Origin: CAYMQB01 sp964392665
GTDB lineage: Bacteria > Hydrothermota > E44-bin80
Direction: 5' to 3'
DNA length: 42,304 nucleotides
Assembly: GCA_964392665.1 (NCBI GenBank)
Contig: CAYMQB010000020.1
Location: forward strand, 1 to 42,304
In this document: positions 21,602 to 30,713 of the stretch, piece by piece
Position numbering within the stretch: the stretch's first letter is position 1
Layout of the letters: each line of letters starts with the position of its first letter
The notes under the pieces: generated by a model
The model's database searches: none
The model's input: only the letters and a program-made list of their open reading frames with translations
What the model was told of the DNA's origin: nothing
Made by a program: the position numbers and the translations under genes

Positions 21602-23293
21602 TTATGCCTGTGTGATCGCTTTATTAAATAGCGACGGTCTTGCATCGACAATAATAAGTGTTCCTACACTATTGAAATAATAAACCAAATCAAGATTTAT
21701 AGGTTTACCATCTATACCTACCCAATCATTACCGCCTTTTATCTCGATGGATTTGACCTCGCCTGTATCTGGAACTTCGTAAGTGTAATTGGATCCTGCG
21801 AATGACATATTCCGGGCAAGAAAAAGTGGAGGGGGGTTTCCCGAACCAAACGGTGAGAGCAACAATAACTCAGTTTTCACTTTCTCAGAAATGTCTTCTA
21901 ATTGAAGCACACTAATGATCTTTAATTCACTCGTATTACTTCTCGTTGTTTTCATATTCAAAGAATCTGCTATAACGCTCTGCTTCAAATTTTCAACATT
22001 CTCCGGTTCCATTTTAAAACCGCAGGCAACTTTGTGTCCGCCAAAAGATATGAAAAGTTTCCGGTGTTTCTGAAGTAACTGATGAATATCGAATCCTTCC
22101 ATCGCCCTCGCTTCCCCAACTGATAAGTCTCCTTTGTCGCTGACAACAATGACAGGCTTCCCAAACCTCTCTCTCAGTCGAGAAGCACAGAAACCGAGAT
22201 ACTCAAATGGAACAAAAGGTAAAAAAAGAAAAATTACATTTTCTGTAATCTTACCACTCAAGGAGGTTAAAAGTTTCCTGTAAGCTTTGTTTGCATTCTT
22301 GTACCACGTCTCGCTTTGCTTTATTAGTTGTGGAATTGTTGCATTAAGATACTCTTCATCTTCCGTAGTCAGAATATTGAAGCCTGAATTTTGCATCCAT
22401 CCCGTTGTCTTTGCAGTTGCCAAGACAGAAATTATCTTTTGAACAACTATCTCGCTGCAAGTTCCGTTTCTTGATAGAAATTTGATCAGTACCTTTATTC
22501 CTTTCCTCTTCGCCAGAGGTAGCGCATTAAAACCGAGTGTCGCAAGAAACCAGTTTTCGTCCCTTAAAGGCATTCTGTCTGCATAAGTACCAAGGAAGAC
22601 TAAAGGAAGCCATTCCTGAACAATGCTTTCCCACTGTTTGTCATTTATTTTAAGGACCCTCTTCGTTAAAGACCATCCAAGTTTAAAGGCAACAGTCACT
22701 CCAGCTATTTCACGAAAAGGATATAATGAATGCTCGATCTTTGGATTTATAAGTGCAAAATTCTTATCACTAAATGTTGGTACTTCGTGATGGTCTGTGA
22801 CGATAACATCCAGTCCCATTGTTTGTGCCTTCTTGATTTCATCGATATCCTGCGAAGCACAATCAACTGTTATTACAAGTCTGTAGCCTTCTTCCTGTGC
22901 TTTCCTTAAACCCTCATTGTTTAGACCTATACCTTCGTTCTTTCTGCTTGGAATGTGAAACGATACTTCTGCATTAAGATTCTTTAAAACCTCGTACATA
23001 ATTACGGTTGCCGTTAAGCCATCTGTGTCTTCATCACCCCATACTAGTATTTTTTCCTTATTCTTAATTGCTTTCTCAATTCTAAGAACAGCACTTTCCA
23101 TGTCTGGAAGCAATTGAGGCGGATGAATAAATTCAAGTCCCGGAGAAAGAATACGACTTATCTTCTTATTGGAAGTGATTTCTCTGTCCACAAGAACCCT
23201 TGAAAAATGTTCAGAAATGCCGTATCGTTCCTGTAAGCTTTCTACCCTCCTTTTATCCAGCTCAACTATACGCCACTTGCGAGGAAGCGTCAT
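21602..23293 (-). CDS. recJ: single-stranded-DNA exonuclease RecJ
   Basis: A 563-residue 5'-3' exonuclease for recombination and mismatch repair. Seen: an N-terminal RecJ lead (RKWRIVELD), DHH motif I DEDTDGLTATV (usual DYDADG), motif II VDCASQD (usual VDNGIS), the motif III VTDHHE, the DHHA1 motif SFGGHKVACGF near 420, and the C-terminal OB region. All metal-binding Asp/His residues are conserved although motifs I and II are variant. The ATG at 23293 lies 32 bases inside scpA and has GGAGGA eight to nine bases upstream, so the overlap is real. Length is typical. Confidence 0.93.
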   Translation of the reverse strand: MTLPRKWRIVELDKRRVESLQERYGISEHFSRVLVDREITSNKKISRILSPGLEFIHPPQLLPDMESAVLRIEKAIKNKEKILVWGDEDTDGLTATVIMYEVLKNLNAEVSFHIPSRKNEGIGLNNEGLRKAQEEGYRLVITVDCASQDIDEIKKAQTMGLDVIVTDHHEVPTFSDKNFALINPKIEHSLYPFREIAGVTVAFKLGWSLTKRVLKINDKQWESIVQEWLPLVFLGTYADRMPLRDENWFLATLGFNALPLAKRKGIKVLIKFLSRNGTCSEIVVQKIISVLATAKTTGWMQNSGFNILTTEDEEYLNATIPQLIKQSETWYKNANKAYRKLLTSLSGKITENVIFLFLPFVPFEYLGFCASRLRERFGKPVIVVSDKGDLSVGEARAMEGFDIHQLLQKHRKLFISFGGHKVACGFKMEPENVENLKQSVIADSLNMKTTRSNTSELKIISVLQLEDISEKVKTELLLLSPFGSGNPPPLFLARNMSFAGSNYTYEVPDTGEVKSIEIKGGNDWVGIDGKPINLDLVYYFNSVGTLIIVDARPSLFNKAITQA

Positions 23294-23978
23294 AGACTTT
23301 AATCCTCCCGAATCTCACTTTCTGAAGTAACCTAACCTTTTTCATCTTGACCAATTCAAGCACGGCAACAAAGGTTACTATAATTTCTTCTACACTGTGA
23401 TTTTCCAAAAGATCAACAAAATATACGAAATCTACTTCGTTAAATCTCTTCAGAATTTGTGCTATTTTCTTTGTAACATCCAATTTCCTTGCTCTGATCG
23501 AATATATGGGTTTTGCCTTTGTTCGAGCAAGAATATCAGTAAAAATTGATTCTATTTCTTCATAAGTAATTATTTCCAAACCACTTATTGTTATTTTCCT
23601 GTTCATGGCTATCCCTCTAGGGAAGCATTTTGTGGCCTTAGCCTCTTTTCCTCTCAAGTAAATCGCAATGTTCTTAAACTTTTCATACTCCTTAAGCTTT
23701 TTTACGAGAATTACACCTTCATCTTCTGCATCCTCTACTTCAGGCATACTAAAATCCGGAAGTATGCTTCTGACTTTTATCTTGATAAGAGTAGCTGCCA
23801 TAACAATATATTCACCTGCAATATTCAGATCGATTTCCTTGAGCATTGTTAAGTAAGATAGATACTCCCTTGTAATTTTGGCAAGGGAAATCGTTTTTAT
23901 ATCAAGCTCATTCCTTCTAATAAGATAGAGCAAAAGGTCGAGTGGTCCTTCAAAATTGGGAAGTTGTAATCTTATCAT
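23262..23978 (-). CDS. scpA: segregation and condensation protein A
   Basis: The kleisin that closes the SMC ring during chromosome segregation. Seen: the N-terminal signature FEGPLDLLLYLIRRNELDI (residues 9-27), which binds the SMC neck, IKVRSILPD near 72-80, and the C-terminal winged helix (about 170-230) that binds the SMC head. At 238 residues it is normal. It starts on the stop of the cyclase gene (TAATG, one-base overlap). Its presence in the same unit as smc fits the complex; scpB is not in the window. Confidence 0.95.
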   Translation of the reverse strand: MIRLQLPNFEGPLDLLLYLIRRNELDIKTISLAKITREYLSYLTMLKEIDLNIAGEYIVMAATLIKIKVRSILPDFSMPEVEDAEDEGVILVKKLKEYEKFKNIAIYLRGKEAKATKCFPRGIAMNRKITISGLEIITYEEIESIFTDILARTKAKPIYSIRARKLDVTKKIAQILKRFNEVDFVYFVDLLENHSVEEIIVTFVAVLELVKMKKVRLLQKVRFGRIKVYDASSQVAYS

Positions 23979-25969
23979 TATTCTTTAAGATCAACTAATT
24001 CAAAAAGGCGAATCTCAACTTTTTTACCCCGTATTTTAACCTTTCCAATCTCGGATACCTTGACCTTTTCTTTAATCCTTTCGTATACGAACTCACTAAT
24101 CAAAATATGTGTATTGTATTCTTTGTTCAACGGCTCAATTCTCGCTCCAAGATTGACAGTATCGCCTATTGCAGTATATTCCGTTCTCCTTTCTGACCCA
24201 ATATTTCCGACAATAGCATCTCCTGAACTTATTCCAATTCCTATATCAAACATTTTTTTGTTCTCGCTTTCCCACTTGCTCCACAAACTTTTCAGCGCTT
24301 TTCTCATCTCAATAGCAGTTTTCGCTGCCCTATAAGCATGGTCTTCATACGGAATTGGAGCTCCGAAAACAGCCATAATTGCATCACCTATAAATTTGTC
24401 TATCGTACCTCCGTTAGAGAGAATTATGTCCGTCATCACTGTTAGATAATCATTAAGTATACCAACAACTTCTTCGGGTTTCATAGATTCCGACATACTA
24501 GTAAATCCTCTAATGTCAGAAAAGAGAACCGTTATATCTTTTCTTTCACCACCAAGCTTGAGCTGTAAAGGATTGGAAATGATCTTTTCAACAATCTCTT
24601 TTGAAACATATCTATCAAACATCCTTCTTAACTCTCTTCTGGACCTCTCGCTCACAGCATATCTATATCCTATCGCTACGATGTATGAAAAAATCAGAGT
24701 ATAAGATGGTCTAATAATCTCCAGCCAAATATTACGAAAATCGAAAATTAGGTCACTACCTACGACAAAAGCAATAAAGACCAGTGCCGTCAGAGTCAAG
24801 CTCAACCAGGGTTTTAACTTTGAAGCAAACATTGTGGTAATAATCGAAAGTGTTAACATAAGTATCAAAGTCACATGTGGTTTTGGGTAGCTAATGAAAG
24901 CCTTATTCATAAAAGTATACAGTCCATTTGCATGTATTTCAACTCCGGGCATAAGACTACTCGATGCTGCTGTTGGTTTTAGATCACTCAATGCAATAGC
25001 AGACGATCCGATAAGCACAGCTTTCCCTTCGAAGAAGCCGCTTCCTACCCTTTTCATCAAGACATCGTAAAAGGATATATAGCGGTAACTAAAAGGTCTT
25101 CCCAGGAAATTTATAAGCATTCTAACCTCTTTATCAACTGGAATTCTATACTCACCAATGCCAACATATTTACCAGGAAAAACCTCTATTTTTCTATTTG
25201 AAAGTCCCAAATAATGCAAAAAAATGGAAAAAGAAAAGGATATGTATGTCTCATTCCTATATCTGTAAAAAAGTGGTATCTTCCTTATTAAACCATCTAT
25301 ATCACTGTCCGTATTTACTACCCCTAAATCCTTTACTCCTTCCAGCAGAATTTTAGTAGGTACTGCAATACCCTCTCCTTTGGGCATAGCAGCTCTAATT
25401 TCAAAGGGAAATTCGCGAGAGAATTCCCTTGCACCAGACCAGTCTCCTTCCTTGACCGTCGAAGACCTAATAACTGCAAGCGGAAGAATTACCTTTCTTG
25501 ATTTCTTTATAGAACGCATTAGGTCAAGATCAAATCCGATATTTCTCAGCACAATATTCATAACCTCATCGCTCTTTGCTCTTATCCCATAACTATTCAA
25601 TTCATCCTTTATCACTTTTCCTTTTCTCAATTTGTAAATATCTATCAATGTATTGGACAAAGAGTCTGGCTCGGGGAAAAGCATGTCAACACCGATAATC
25701 TTTGCTTTTTCTTTTGTAAGATAGTCAATCACCTGGGCATAGTATAATCGCGGCCAATTCCTGAATCTGCCTAATTTCTGAATACTAAAATCATCTATGT
25801 CCACAACAACTATATCGGTGGAATTATAGTGCTTGGTGCGTAAAAACATTCGCAGGTCATATGTTTTAAGTTCTAATGGGAAATACAGGTATAGAAAAAC
25901 ATTCGTGAAAACAAAAATAAAAATCGCGCAAAAAATTCCAAGCAGAAAAACTACAATCACCCTTTTCAA
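23978..25969 (-). CDS. CHASE2-domain class III adenylate cyclase
   Basis: A 663-residue membrane receptor cyclase making cAMP. Seen: an N-terminal helix (about 4-30); a periplasmic CHASE2 sensor (about 35-362) with DIVVVDIDDFSIQKLGRF and IIGVDMLFPEPD; three more helices (about 364-438); a HAMP-like linker SERSRRELRRMFDRYVS; and the catalytic domain (about 472-655) with metal Asp D485 (VLFSDIRGFT) and D529 (DKFIGDA), adenine-selecting K525 and the AIGDTVNLGARIE loop. All key residues for an active adenylate cyclase are present. It overlaps ftsY by four bases and scpA by one, so it is co-translated with the chromosome-segregation genes, an odd setting. No CRP-type regulator is in the window. 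Confidence 0.93.
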   Translation of the reverse strand: MKRVIVVFLLGIFCAIFIFVFTNVFLYLYFPLELKTYDLRMFLRTKHYNSTDIVVVDIDDFSIQKLGRFRNWPRLYYAQVIDYLTKEKAKIIGVDMLFPEPDSLSNTLIDIYKLRKGKVIKDELNSYGIRAKSDEVMNIVLRNIGFDLDLMRSIKKSRKVILPLAVIRSSTVKEGDWSGAREFSREFPFEIRAAMPKGEGIAVPTKILLEGVKDLGVVNTDSDIDGLIRKIPLFYRYRNETYISFSFSIFLHYLGLSNRKIEVFPGKYVGIGEYRIPVDKEVRMLINFLGRPFSYRYISFYDVLMKRVGSGFFEGKAVLIGSSAIALSDLKPTAASSSLMPGVEIHANGLYTFMNKAFISYPKPHVTLILMLTLSIITTMFASKLKPWLSLTLTALVFIAFVVGSDLIFDFRNIWLEIIRPSYTLIFSYIVAIGYRYAVSERSRRELRRMFDRYVSKEIVEKIISNPLQLKLGGERKDITVLFSDIRGFTSMSESMKPEEVVGILNDYLTVMTDIILSNGGTIDKFIGDAIMAVFGAPIPYEDHAYRAAKTAIEMRKALKSLWSKWESENKKMFDIGIGISSGDAIVGNIGSERRTEYTAIGDTVNLGARIEPLNKEYNTHILISEFVYERIKEKVKVSEIGKVKIRGKKVEIRLFELVDLKE

Positions 25970-26892
25970 GAAACACCCACTCCGTCCAATAGTGCAGTAA
26001 CAAAGATATTGGGGTTAAATGCCACAATGTCATCCATATCTTCGCCAACACCAACGTATCTAATTGGAATTCCAATTTCGCTTACAATTGGAAATACGAT
26101 TCCACCTTTTGCAGTGCCATCTATTTTCGTTAGAATAATTCCTGTGATATTCAATTCATCCTTAAAACTCTTTGCTTGTATAACTCCATTTTGACCTGTA
26201 GTCGCATCAATTACCAAAAGGGTATCCTGCGGTAGGTCTTGCCTTTTCTTTCTAAGAACTTTTTCTACTTTTTTAATCTCACCCATCAAGTTTTTTCTTG
26301 TATGAAGTCTTCCAGCTGTATCTACTATAATCGCTTCATATTTTTTCTTCAATGCCGATTCGACTGCATCAAACACAATAGAAGCTGGATCCTGCCCTAA
26401 CTGCGATTTTAGTACATCAACTCCAACTCTCGCTCCCCACTGACATAATTGTAAAACACCTGCCGCTCTGTAAGTATCCGCAGCAACGAGTAGAACGTTT
26501 TTCCCGGAATTTTTAAATAAACCCGCAAGTTTTGCAATAGAAGTAGTTTTTCCCGTTCCGTTAACTCCAACCACCATAATTGTATGCGGAGCAGTAATCT
26601 CCTTCTGGACAGGTTTTGCTTCTTCAAGCATTTCTATCAAAATCTGTTTAAGCCCTTTCTTGAGATTCTCTTTATATTTGGATTCCCTTCGCAGATTCCT
26701 CAAACGATGAATTATCTCCATTACAGATACATAACCAAGGTCAGCCGAAAGTAGACCTTCCTCTAACAGGGGGATATTTTTTTCAAGACTCCTATCCTTG
26801 AAAACTGTATTTGCAGCAAAAATCCTCTGTAATTTATCTCTTGTTTTAGATAAGCCATGCTTGAATTTACTGAATATCAGATTCTCTTTCAT
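25966..26892 (-). CDS. ftsY: signal recognition particle receptor FtsY
   Basis: The SRP receptor GTPase that docks ribosome-nascent-chain complexes at the membrane. Seen: the N domain (about 1-95), G1 GVNGTGKTTSIAKLA (near 110-124), the insertion-box DTYRAAGVLQL, G3 DTAGRLHT, G4 TKIDGTAKGG and the closing FNPNIFVTALL. It lacks the long acidic A domain of enterobacterial FtsY, as in many other phyla. The G1 box and the insertion box identify FtsY over Ffh, and no M domain follows. It lies 38 bases after smc, a common gene order, and overlaps the cyclase by four bases. Confidence 0.96.
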   Translation of the reverse strand: MKENLIFSKFKHGLSKTRDKLQRIFAANTVFKDRSLEKNIPLLEEGLLSADLGYVSVMEIIHRLRNLRRESKYKENLKKGLKQILIEMLEEAKPVQKEITAPHTIMVVGVNGTGKTTSIAKLAGLFKNSGKNVLLVAADTYRAAGVLQLCQWGARVGVDVLKSQLGQDPASIVFDAVESALKKKYEAIIVDTAGRLHTRKNLMGEIKKVEKVLRKKRQDLPQDTLLVIDATTGQNGVIQAKSFKDELNITGIILTKIDGTAKGGIVFPIVSEIGIPIRYVGVGEDMDDIVAFNPNIFVTALLDGVGVS

Positions 26893-26930
26893 TGACTAAC
26901 TCTTGAGATGAACTACGGGACAATACTCTT

Positions 26931-29900
26931 TTACGAGATTCTAACCGAAGCGACGGTTGAAACATTGGGTTCTGTCATGGTAATACCGTAAAGATAATCA
27001 GCACATTTCATTGTCATTTTATTATGGGTTATAACAATAAGCTGACTTTTTTCCCTGAAATCGCCAAGAAGAGAAATAAACCTCTCTACATTAGCATCAT
27101 CAAGGGGAGCGTCTATTTCGTCAAGCACACATATGGGTGATGGCTTAATCAGATAGAAGGCAAACAACAAGGAAATTGCGATTAAGGTTCGCTCACCTGT
27201 GGACAGGGAGGCGAGTTTTCCAACTTCCTTGTGCTTTGGCTTCGCAACAATCGTTATGTCTGCTTCAAGAGGGTCACTTCCACTAAGCAAAAGGTCGCTT
27301 TCCCCGCTTTCAAACAGTTTATTGAAAATAATCTTAAAATTTTCTCTTACATTGTTAAATGTTGATAGAAATTTTTCCTTCGCAACAGAATCAATATGTT
27401 CTATAGTCTTAAATAGGTCTTTCCTTGCCTCCAATAGATCAGTTTTCTGTGTCAATAAATCTTCCCTTCTGCTTTCAATTCTTGCTAAATCCTCAATCGC
27501 CATCAAATTAACAGGTCCGAATCTTCTCTTCCTCTCTTCGAGAATCTTTATTTCTTCCGAAACTTTATCCTTCGCGTAAACACTAACTTCTCCGTCATAA
27601 TGGGAAATGTCAACCTCGTATTCTTGCTTTACCCGGCTCTCAATATTTTTTCGCTCAGCCTCGAGTTTCACTTTTTCGATATTCAATTCTGAAATTTTCT
27701 CATAAAGACCTTTTTCGTTGTCTATTACTCCTTCTTTTTTTTCTTTTACTTCTTCTATCTTTCTTTCCATACCTTCCTTTTTCTCGCCAATTTCAACCAA
27801 CTGTTCGTTCAGTTTCTGTTCTCTACCGCCAATAACCACTTTTTCTTTTTTAAGAACCTCTTCTTCCATGGTGATTTCAGCCAGTTCTTCCTCGAAATTC
27901 TTAATCCTTGAGATGTTTTCATCCAGCTTTTCAGTGCTATCATTAAGTTCTTTAAGCTTCGCTCTTAACATTTCTCTGGTAGCCTTCGCTTCGCCCTTTA
28001 GTTCCACTATTTTTATTTCACCCTTATTAACTCCTTCCCTGAAAACTTGAAGTTGGTCCTGGCTTTCCCTAAATGCCTCCCCACTCTCAACTTCATCCTG
28101 GAAAATAATACTGAGTTCCGTATCCTCTTGTCTGAAAACCCTTTCATTATTTAGGACATTGCCCTCCAGGATTTTAAGACTTTGCTTGGCACTCTTGAGC
28201 TCATCTTTCAATTTCACAATTCTCTTGATGTTCATCTCATTTTCAAAACACTTTTTTTCGTAAACTATTTCGCTCTCCTTCAACATCACTGAGCATTTTG
28301 AGAATTCAATATTAACCTGCTCGAACTTTTTCGAACTTTCTTTCTGTTCTTTTTCAATTTTCTGCATCTCCACTGTTTTCTCTTCCATTAGATTCTTCAG
28401 CTGTTTCATCTCCTCAATGTTCTTCATAATTTTGTCACCGAGCCCTATCAACTCCCTATGAGCTCCTTTTCCAACAAAAAGAACGCCCCCTGAGACAACA
28501 TCTCCTTTTAGCGTTACGAAATTGCATTTGGAATGTTTCTTGTAGAGTTCAATTGCATCATCAATTGTTTCACATAGAAAAAATCGGTCAAAGAAGTTCG
28601 TAATTTGCTTAATTATCTCTTTCTCAGCTTTTACATTCAGATAATCCGAAAGCCTCCCGATAACTCCTTTTTCTTGAATGGCTTGCGTAGCTTCTGAATC
28701 CACAAAGCCAAGAAGAATTCCTATCCTTACATCCTTCCCTTCAGCCATTCTGAGAACATCGTTCAACTTTTTCTTATCCGTAAGAATTACGGTTTGTATG
28801 AGTGACTCAAGAACCCCTGCCAAGGCTTCCTTCTTATCCTTAGAAATATCGATAATGTCAGCCAAAATCGAAAGAGATTGTTTCCTGTTAAGAGTTTTTA
28901 CAAGTTCATCGTACCCTTTTCTGTCCTTTTGGAAACTCTTTAGAAAATCTGCTTCCTCACGTAGTATATTTTGCCTTTCTTCCAGATGTATAAGTTCACT
29001 ATGCTTTTTCCGTTTGCTTTCCTCAAACCTGTCCCAGGATTCTCTCTTTTTCGAAAGTTTATCTCTTGTTCGCTTTTCTTCTTCCTTTTTTTCCCTTAAT
29101 TCTGTTTCAAGTTTTACCAACTCCTGTTTCGTTTTTTTATTCTCACAATCCAGCTCGCTCAATTCAAGATTCAAGCTGGAAATAATCTCTTCCCTATTCT
29201 TTGCATCCGCGGTTTCTGAAATTTGTCTTTCCTTTAACTCATCTATTTTAGTCGTGCTATTTTCCTTTTTTTCCCGGGCATCTTCGTAATCGCTTTTTTT
29301 CTGCATAAACTCAGTTTCAAGCAGAGATACTCTTTCCTTCCGTTCTCCATTCTCTGCTTCCATTTTTGCTATCTCATCGGTTTTTTTCAGATCTTCTTTC
29401 TTCTTCTCGTCGACCAAGTTTCTTATTTCGGTTATTTTTTGCCTGATAAAATCATTCTCCTTTTCAATATACACCTTTTGAGAAAGAATGCTCTTTCCCC
29501 TTTCTCCAAGTACGATCAAATTTTCCTTAATCCTTCTCACTTCTTCTTTTGTTCTATTATCATCCTCTATTAAACTACTGGCACTCTGACTCATTTCACG
29601 CACATTTGCAGTTTCTTCCTGCAGTTCTGCTTCAAGAGATTCAATAATGCTTAGTTGCTCTTCTCTCGATTCCCTTTCTAATTCTATTTCTTTCTCTATA
29701 TGGGCTATTTCTTTTGAGAACATCTCGTATTCAAGATATGACAGCATTAACCTGTTTTCCTTGAGTTTCAAATTTATTTCCCTATATTTTTTTGATCTTC
29801 CAACCTGTCTCTTTAATGACCTCCATTGCTTTTCAACTTCTTCAAGAATATCATTTACCCTTATCAAGTCCGTCTTTGTTAACTCCAATTTGGCAAGAGA

Positions 29901-30425
29901 ATTCTTTTTATGAGATTTGTACTTCGCAATCTCTGCTGCCTCTTCAAAAAGCCCTCGTCTGGCTTTTGAATTGGAACTTAAAATGGTCTCTATCATTTCG
30001 CTTCTGAAGATGGAGTATGCCTCTGCTTTCAAACCAGTGTTAAGGAATAGGTTAACAATATCTTTTAACCTAACATTGGAACGATTGATAAAGTATTCAC
30101 TTTCTCCTGATCTGTAAAATCTGCGCGTTATTGCCACCTCTTCATATGAGATTGGAAGCAAACCATCATTCTCGATGACAGCCGTAACCTCTGCAAAATT
30201 AAGAGGTTTATACTTCTCAGATCCCTTAAATATAAAATCTTCCATCTTTTCGCCACGCAAATTGAATGGATTCTGCTCTCCCAATACCCATTCGATGGCT
30301 TCAAGAACATTGGTTTTTCCACAACCATTCGGACCAACGATACCAACTATCCCCGAATCAAATTCAAAAGAGGTTTTAGTCGGGAAAGATTTAAACCCAA
30401 TAATCTCAAGTTTGTTCAACTTCAT
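26931..30425 (-). CDS. smc: chromosome partition protein SMC
   Basis: A 1164-residue ATPase that loops and segregates chromosomes. Seen: the N-terminal head with Walker A GPNGCGKTN (31-39), a coiled coil (about 165-500), a hinge (about 500-660) with the glycine patch FVTLKGDVVSGGVLFVG, the returning coil (about 680-1000), and the C-terminal head with ABC signature LSTGE (1074-1078) and Walker B CVLDEIDAPLDD (about 1099-1110). The usual signature is LSGGE and the usual Walker A ends GKS, so two near-invariant residues differ, but both variants are chemically mild. First protein gene of the unit, 53 bases behind tRNA-fMet, with ftsY and scpA downstream. Confidence 0.96.
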   Translation of the reverse strand: MKLNKLEIIGFKSFPTKTSFEFDSGIVGIVGPNGCGKTNVLEAIEWVLGEQNPFNLRGEKMEDFIFKGSEKYKPLNFAEVTAVIENDGLLPISYEEVAITRRFYRSGESEYFINRSNVRLKDIVNLFLNTGLKAEAYSIFRSEMIETILSSNSKARRGLFEEAAEIAKYKSHKKNSLAKLELTKTDLIRVNDILEEVEKQWRSLKRQVGRSKKYREINLKLKENRLMLSYLEYEMFSKEIAHIEKEIELERESREEQLSIIESLEAELQEETANVREMSQSASSLIEDDNRTKEEVRRIKENLIVLGERGKSILSQKVYIEKENDFIRQKITEIRNLVDEKKKEDLKKTDEIAKMEAENGERKERVSLLETEFMQKKSDYEDAREKKENSTTKIDELKERQISETADAKNREEIISSLNLELSELDCENKKTKQELVKLETELREKKEEEKRTRDKLSKKRESWDRFEESKRKKHSELIHLEERQNILREEADFLKSFQKDRKGYDELVKTLNRKQSLSILADIIDISKDKKEALAGVLESLIQTVILTDKKKLNDVLRMAEGKDVRIGILLGFVDSEATQAIQEKGVIGRLSDYLNVKAEKEIIKQITNFFDRFFLCETIDDAIELYKKHSKCNFVTLKGDVVSGGVLFVGKGAHRELIGLGDKIMKNIEEMKQLKNLMEEKTVEMQKIEKEQKESSKKFEQVNIEFSKCSVMLKESEIVYEKKCFENEMNIKRIVKLKDELKSAKQSLKILEGNVLNNERVFRQEDTELSIIFQDEVESGEAFRESQDQLQVFREGVNKGEIKIVELKGEAKATREMLRAKLKELNDSTEKLDENISRIKNFEEELAEITMEEEVLKKEKVVIGGREQKLNEQLVEIGEKKEGMERKIEEVKEKKEGVIDNEKGLYEKISELNIEKVKLEAERKNIESRVKQEYEVDISHYDGEVSVYAKDKVSEEIKILEERKRRFGPVNLMAIEDLARIESRREDLLTQKTDLLEARKDLFKTIEHIDSVAKEKFLSTFNNVRENFKIIFNKLFESGESDLLLSGSDPLEADITIVAKPKHKEVGKLASLSTGERTLIAISLLFAFYLIKPSPICVLDEIDAPLDDANVERFISLLGDFREKSQLIVITHNKMTMKCADYLYGITMTEPNVSTVASVRIS

Positions 30426-30478
30426 ATGTAGAATATATCACAAAGAAAGGGATTGGTCAATCAAAAAATAGGGGATTA

Positions 30479-30552
<74 letters not shown>

Positions 30553-30563
30553 ATGTAGGATAA

Positions 30564-30592
30564 TACATAACATAAAAAAATATCCTTGTCAA
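30564..30592 (-). promoter_or_regulatory. promoter for tRNA-fMet and the smc operon
   Basis: TTGACA (30587-30592), 17 bases, TATGTA (30564-30569) on the minus strand, with the transcript starting about five bases before the tRNA. No other promoter was seen between the tRNA and smc. Confidence 0.65.
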
Positions 30593-30648
30593 GCCTTTTT
30601 GCTTAACGCATTGCATTTCAAACAATGACAACATTGGCAAAAAAGTCC

Positions 30649-30677
30649 TTGACTAACTCAATAAAATATTATAGTAT
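30649..30677 (+). promoter_or_regulatory. promoter for the hutI-to-PHP operon
   Basis: TTGACT (30649-30654) with TATAGT (30670-30675, 15-base spacer) or TAGTAT (30672-30677, 17-base spacer). Leader about 30-35 bases to the ATG at 30714, which has a weak GGCGGGG site. Confidence 0.55.
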
Positions 30678-30713
30678 GTTGGATTATGGTAAGTATTTGA
30701 TGGCGGGGAAAAA

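Noticed and set aside
28678..29289. 203-codon Ser/Phe-rich plus-strand frame inside smc
   Set aside because: Antisense of coiled-coil codons (Lys/Glu-rich on the sense strand) gives long Ser/Phe/Leu frames; smc is certain.
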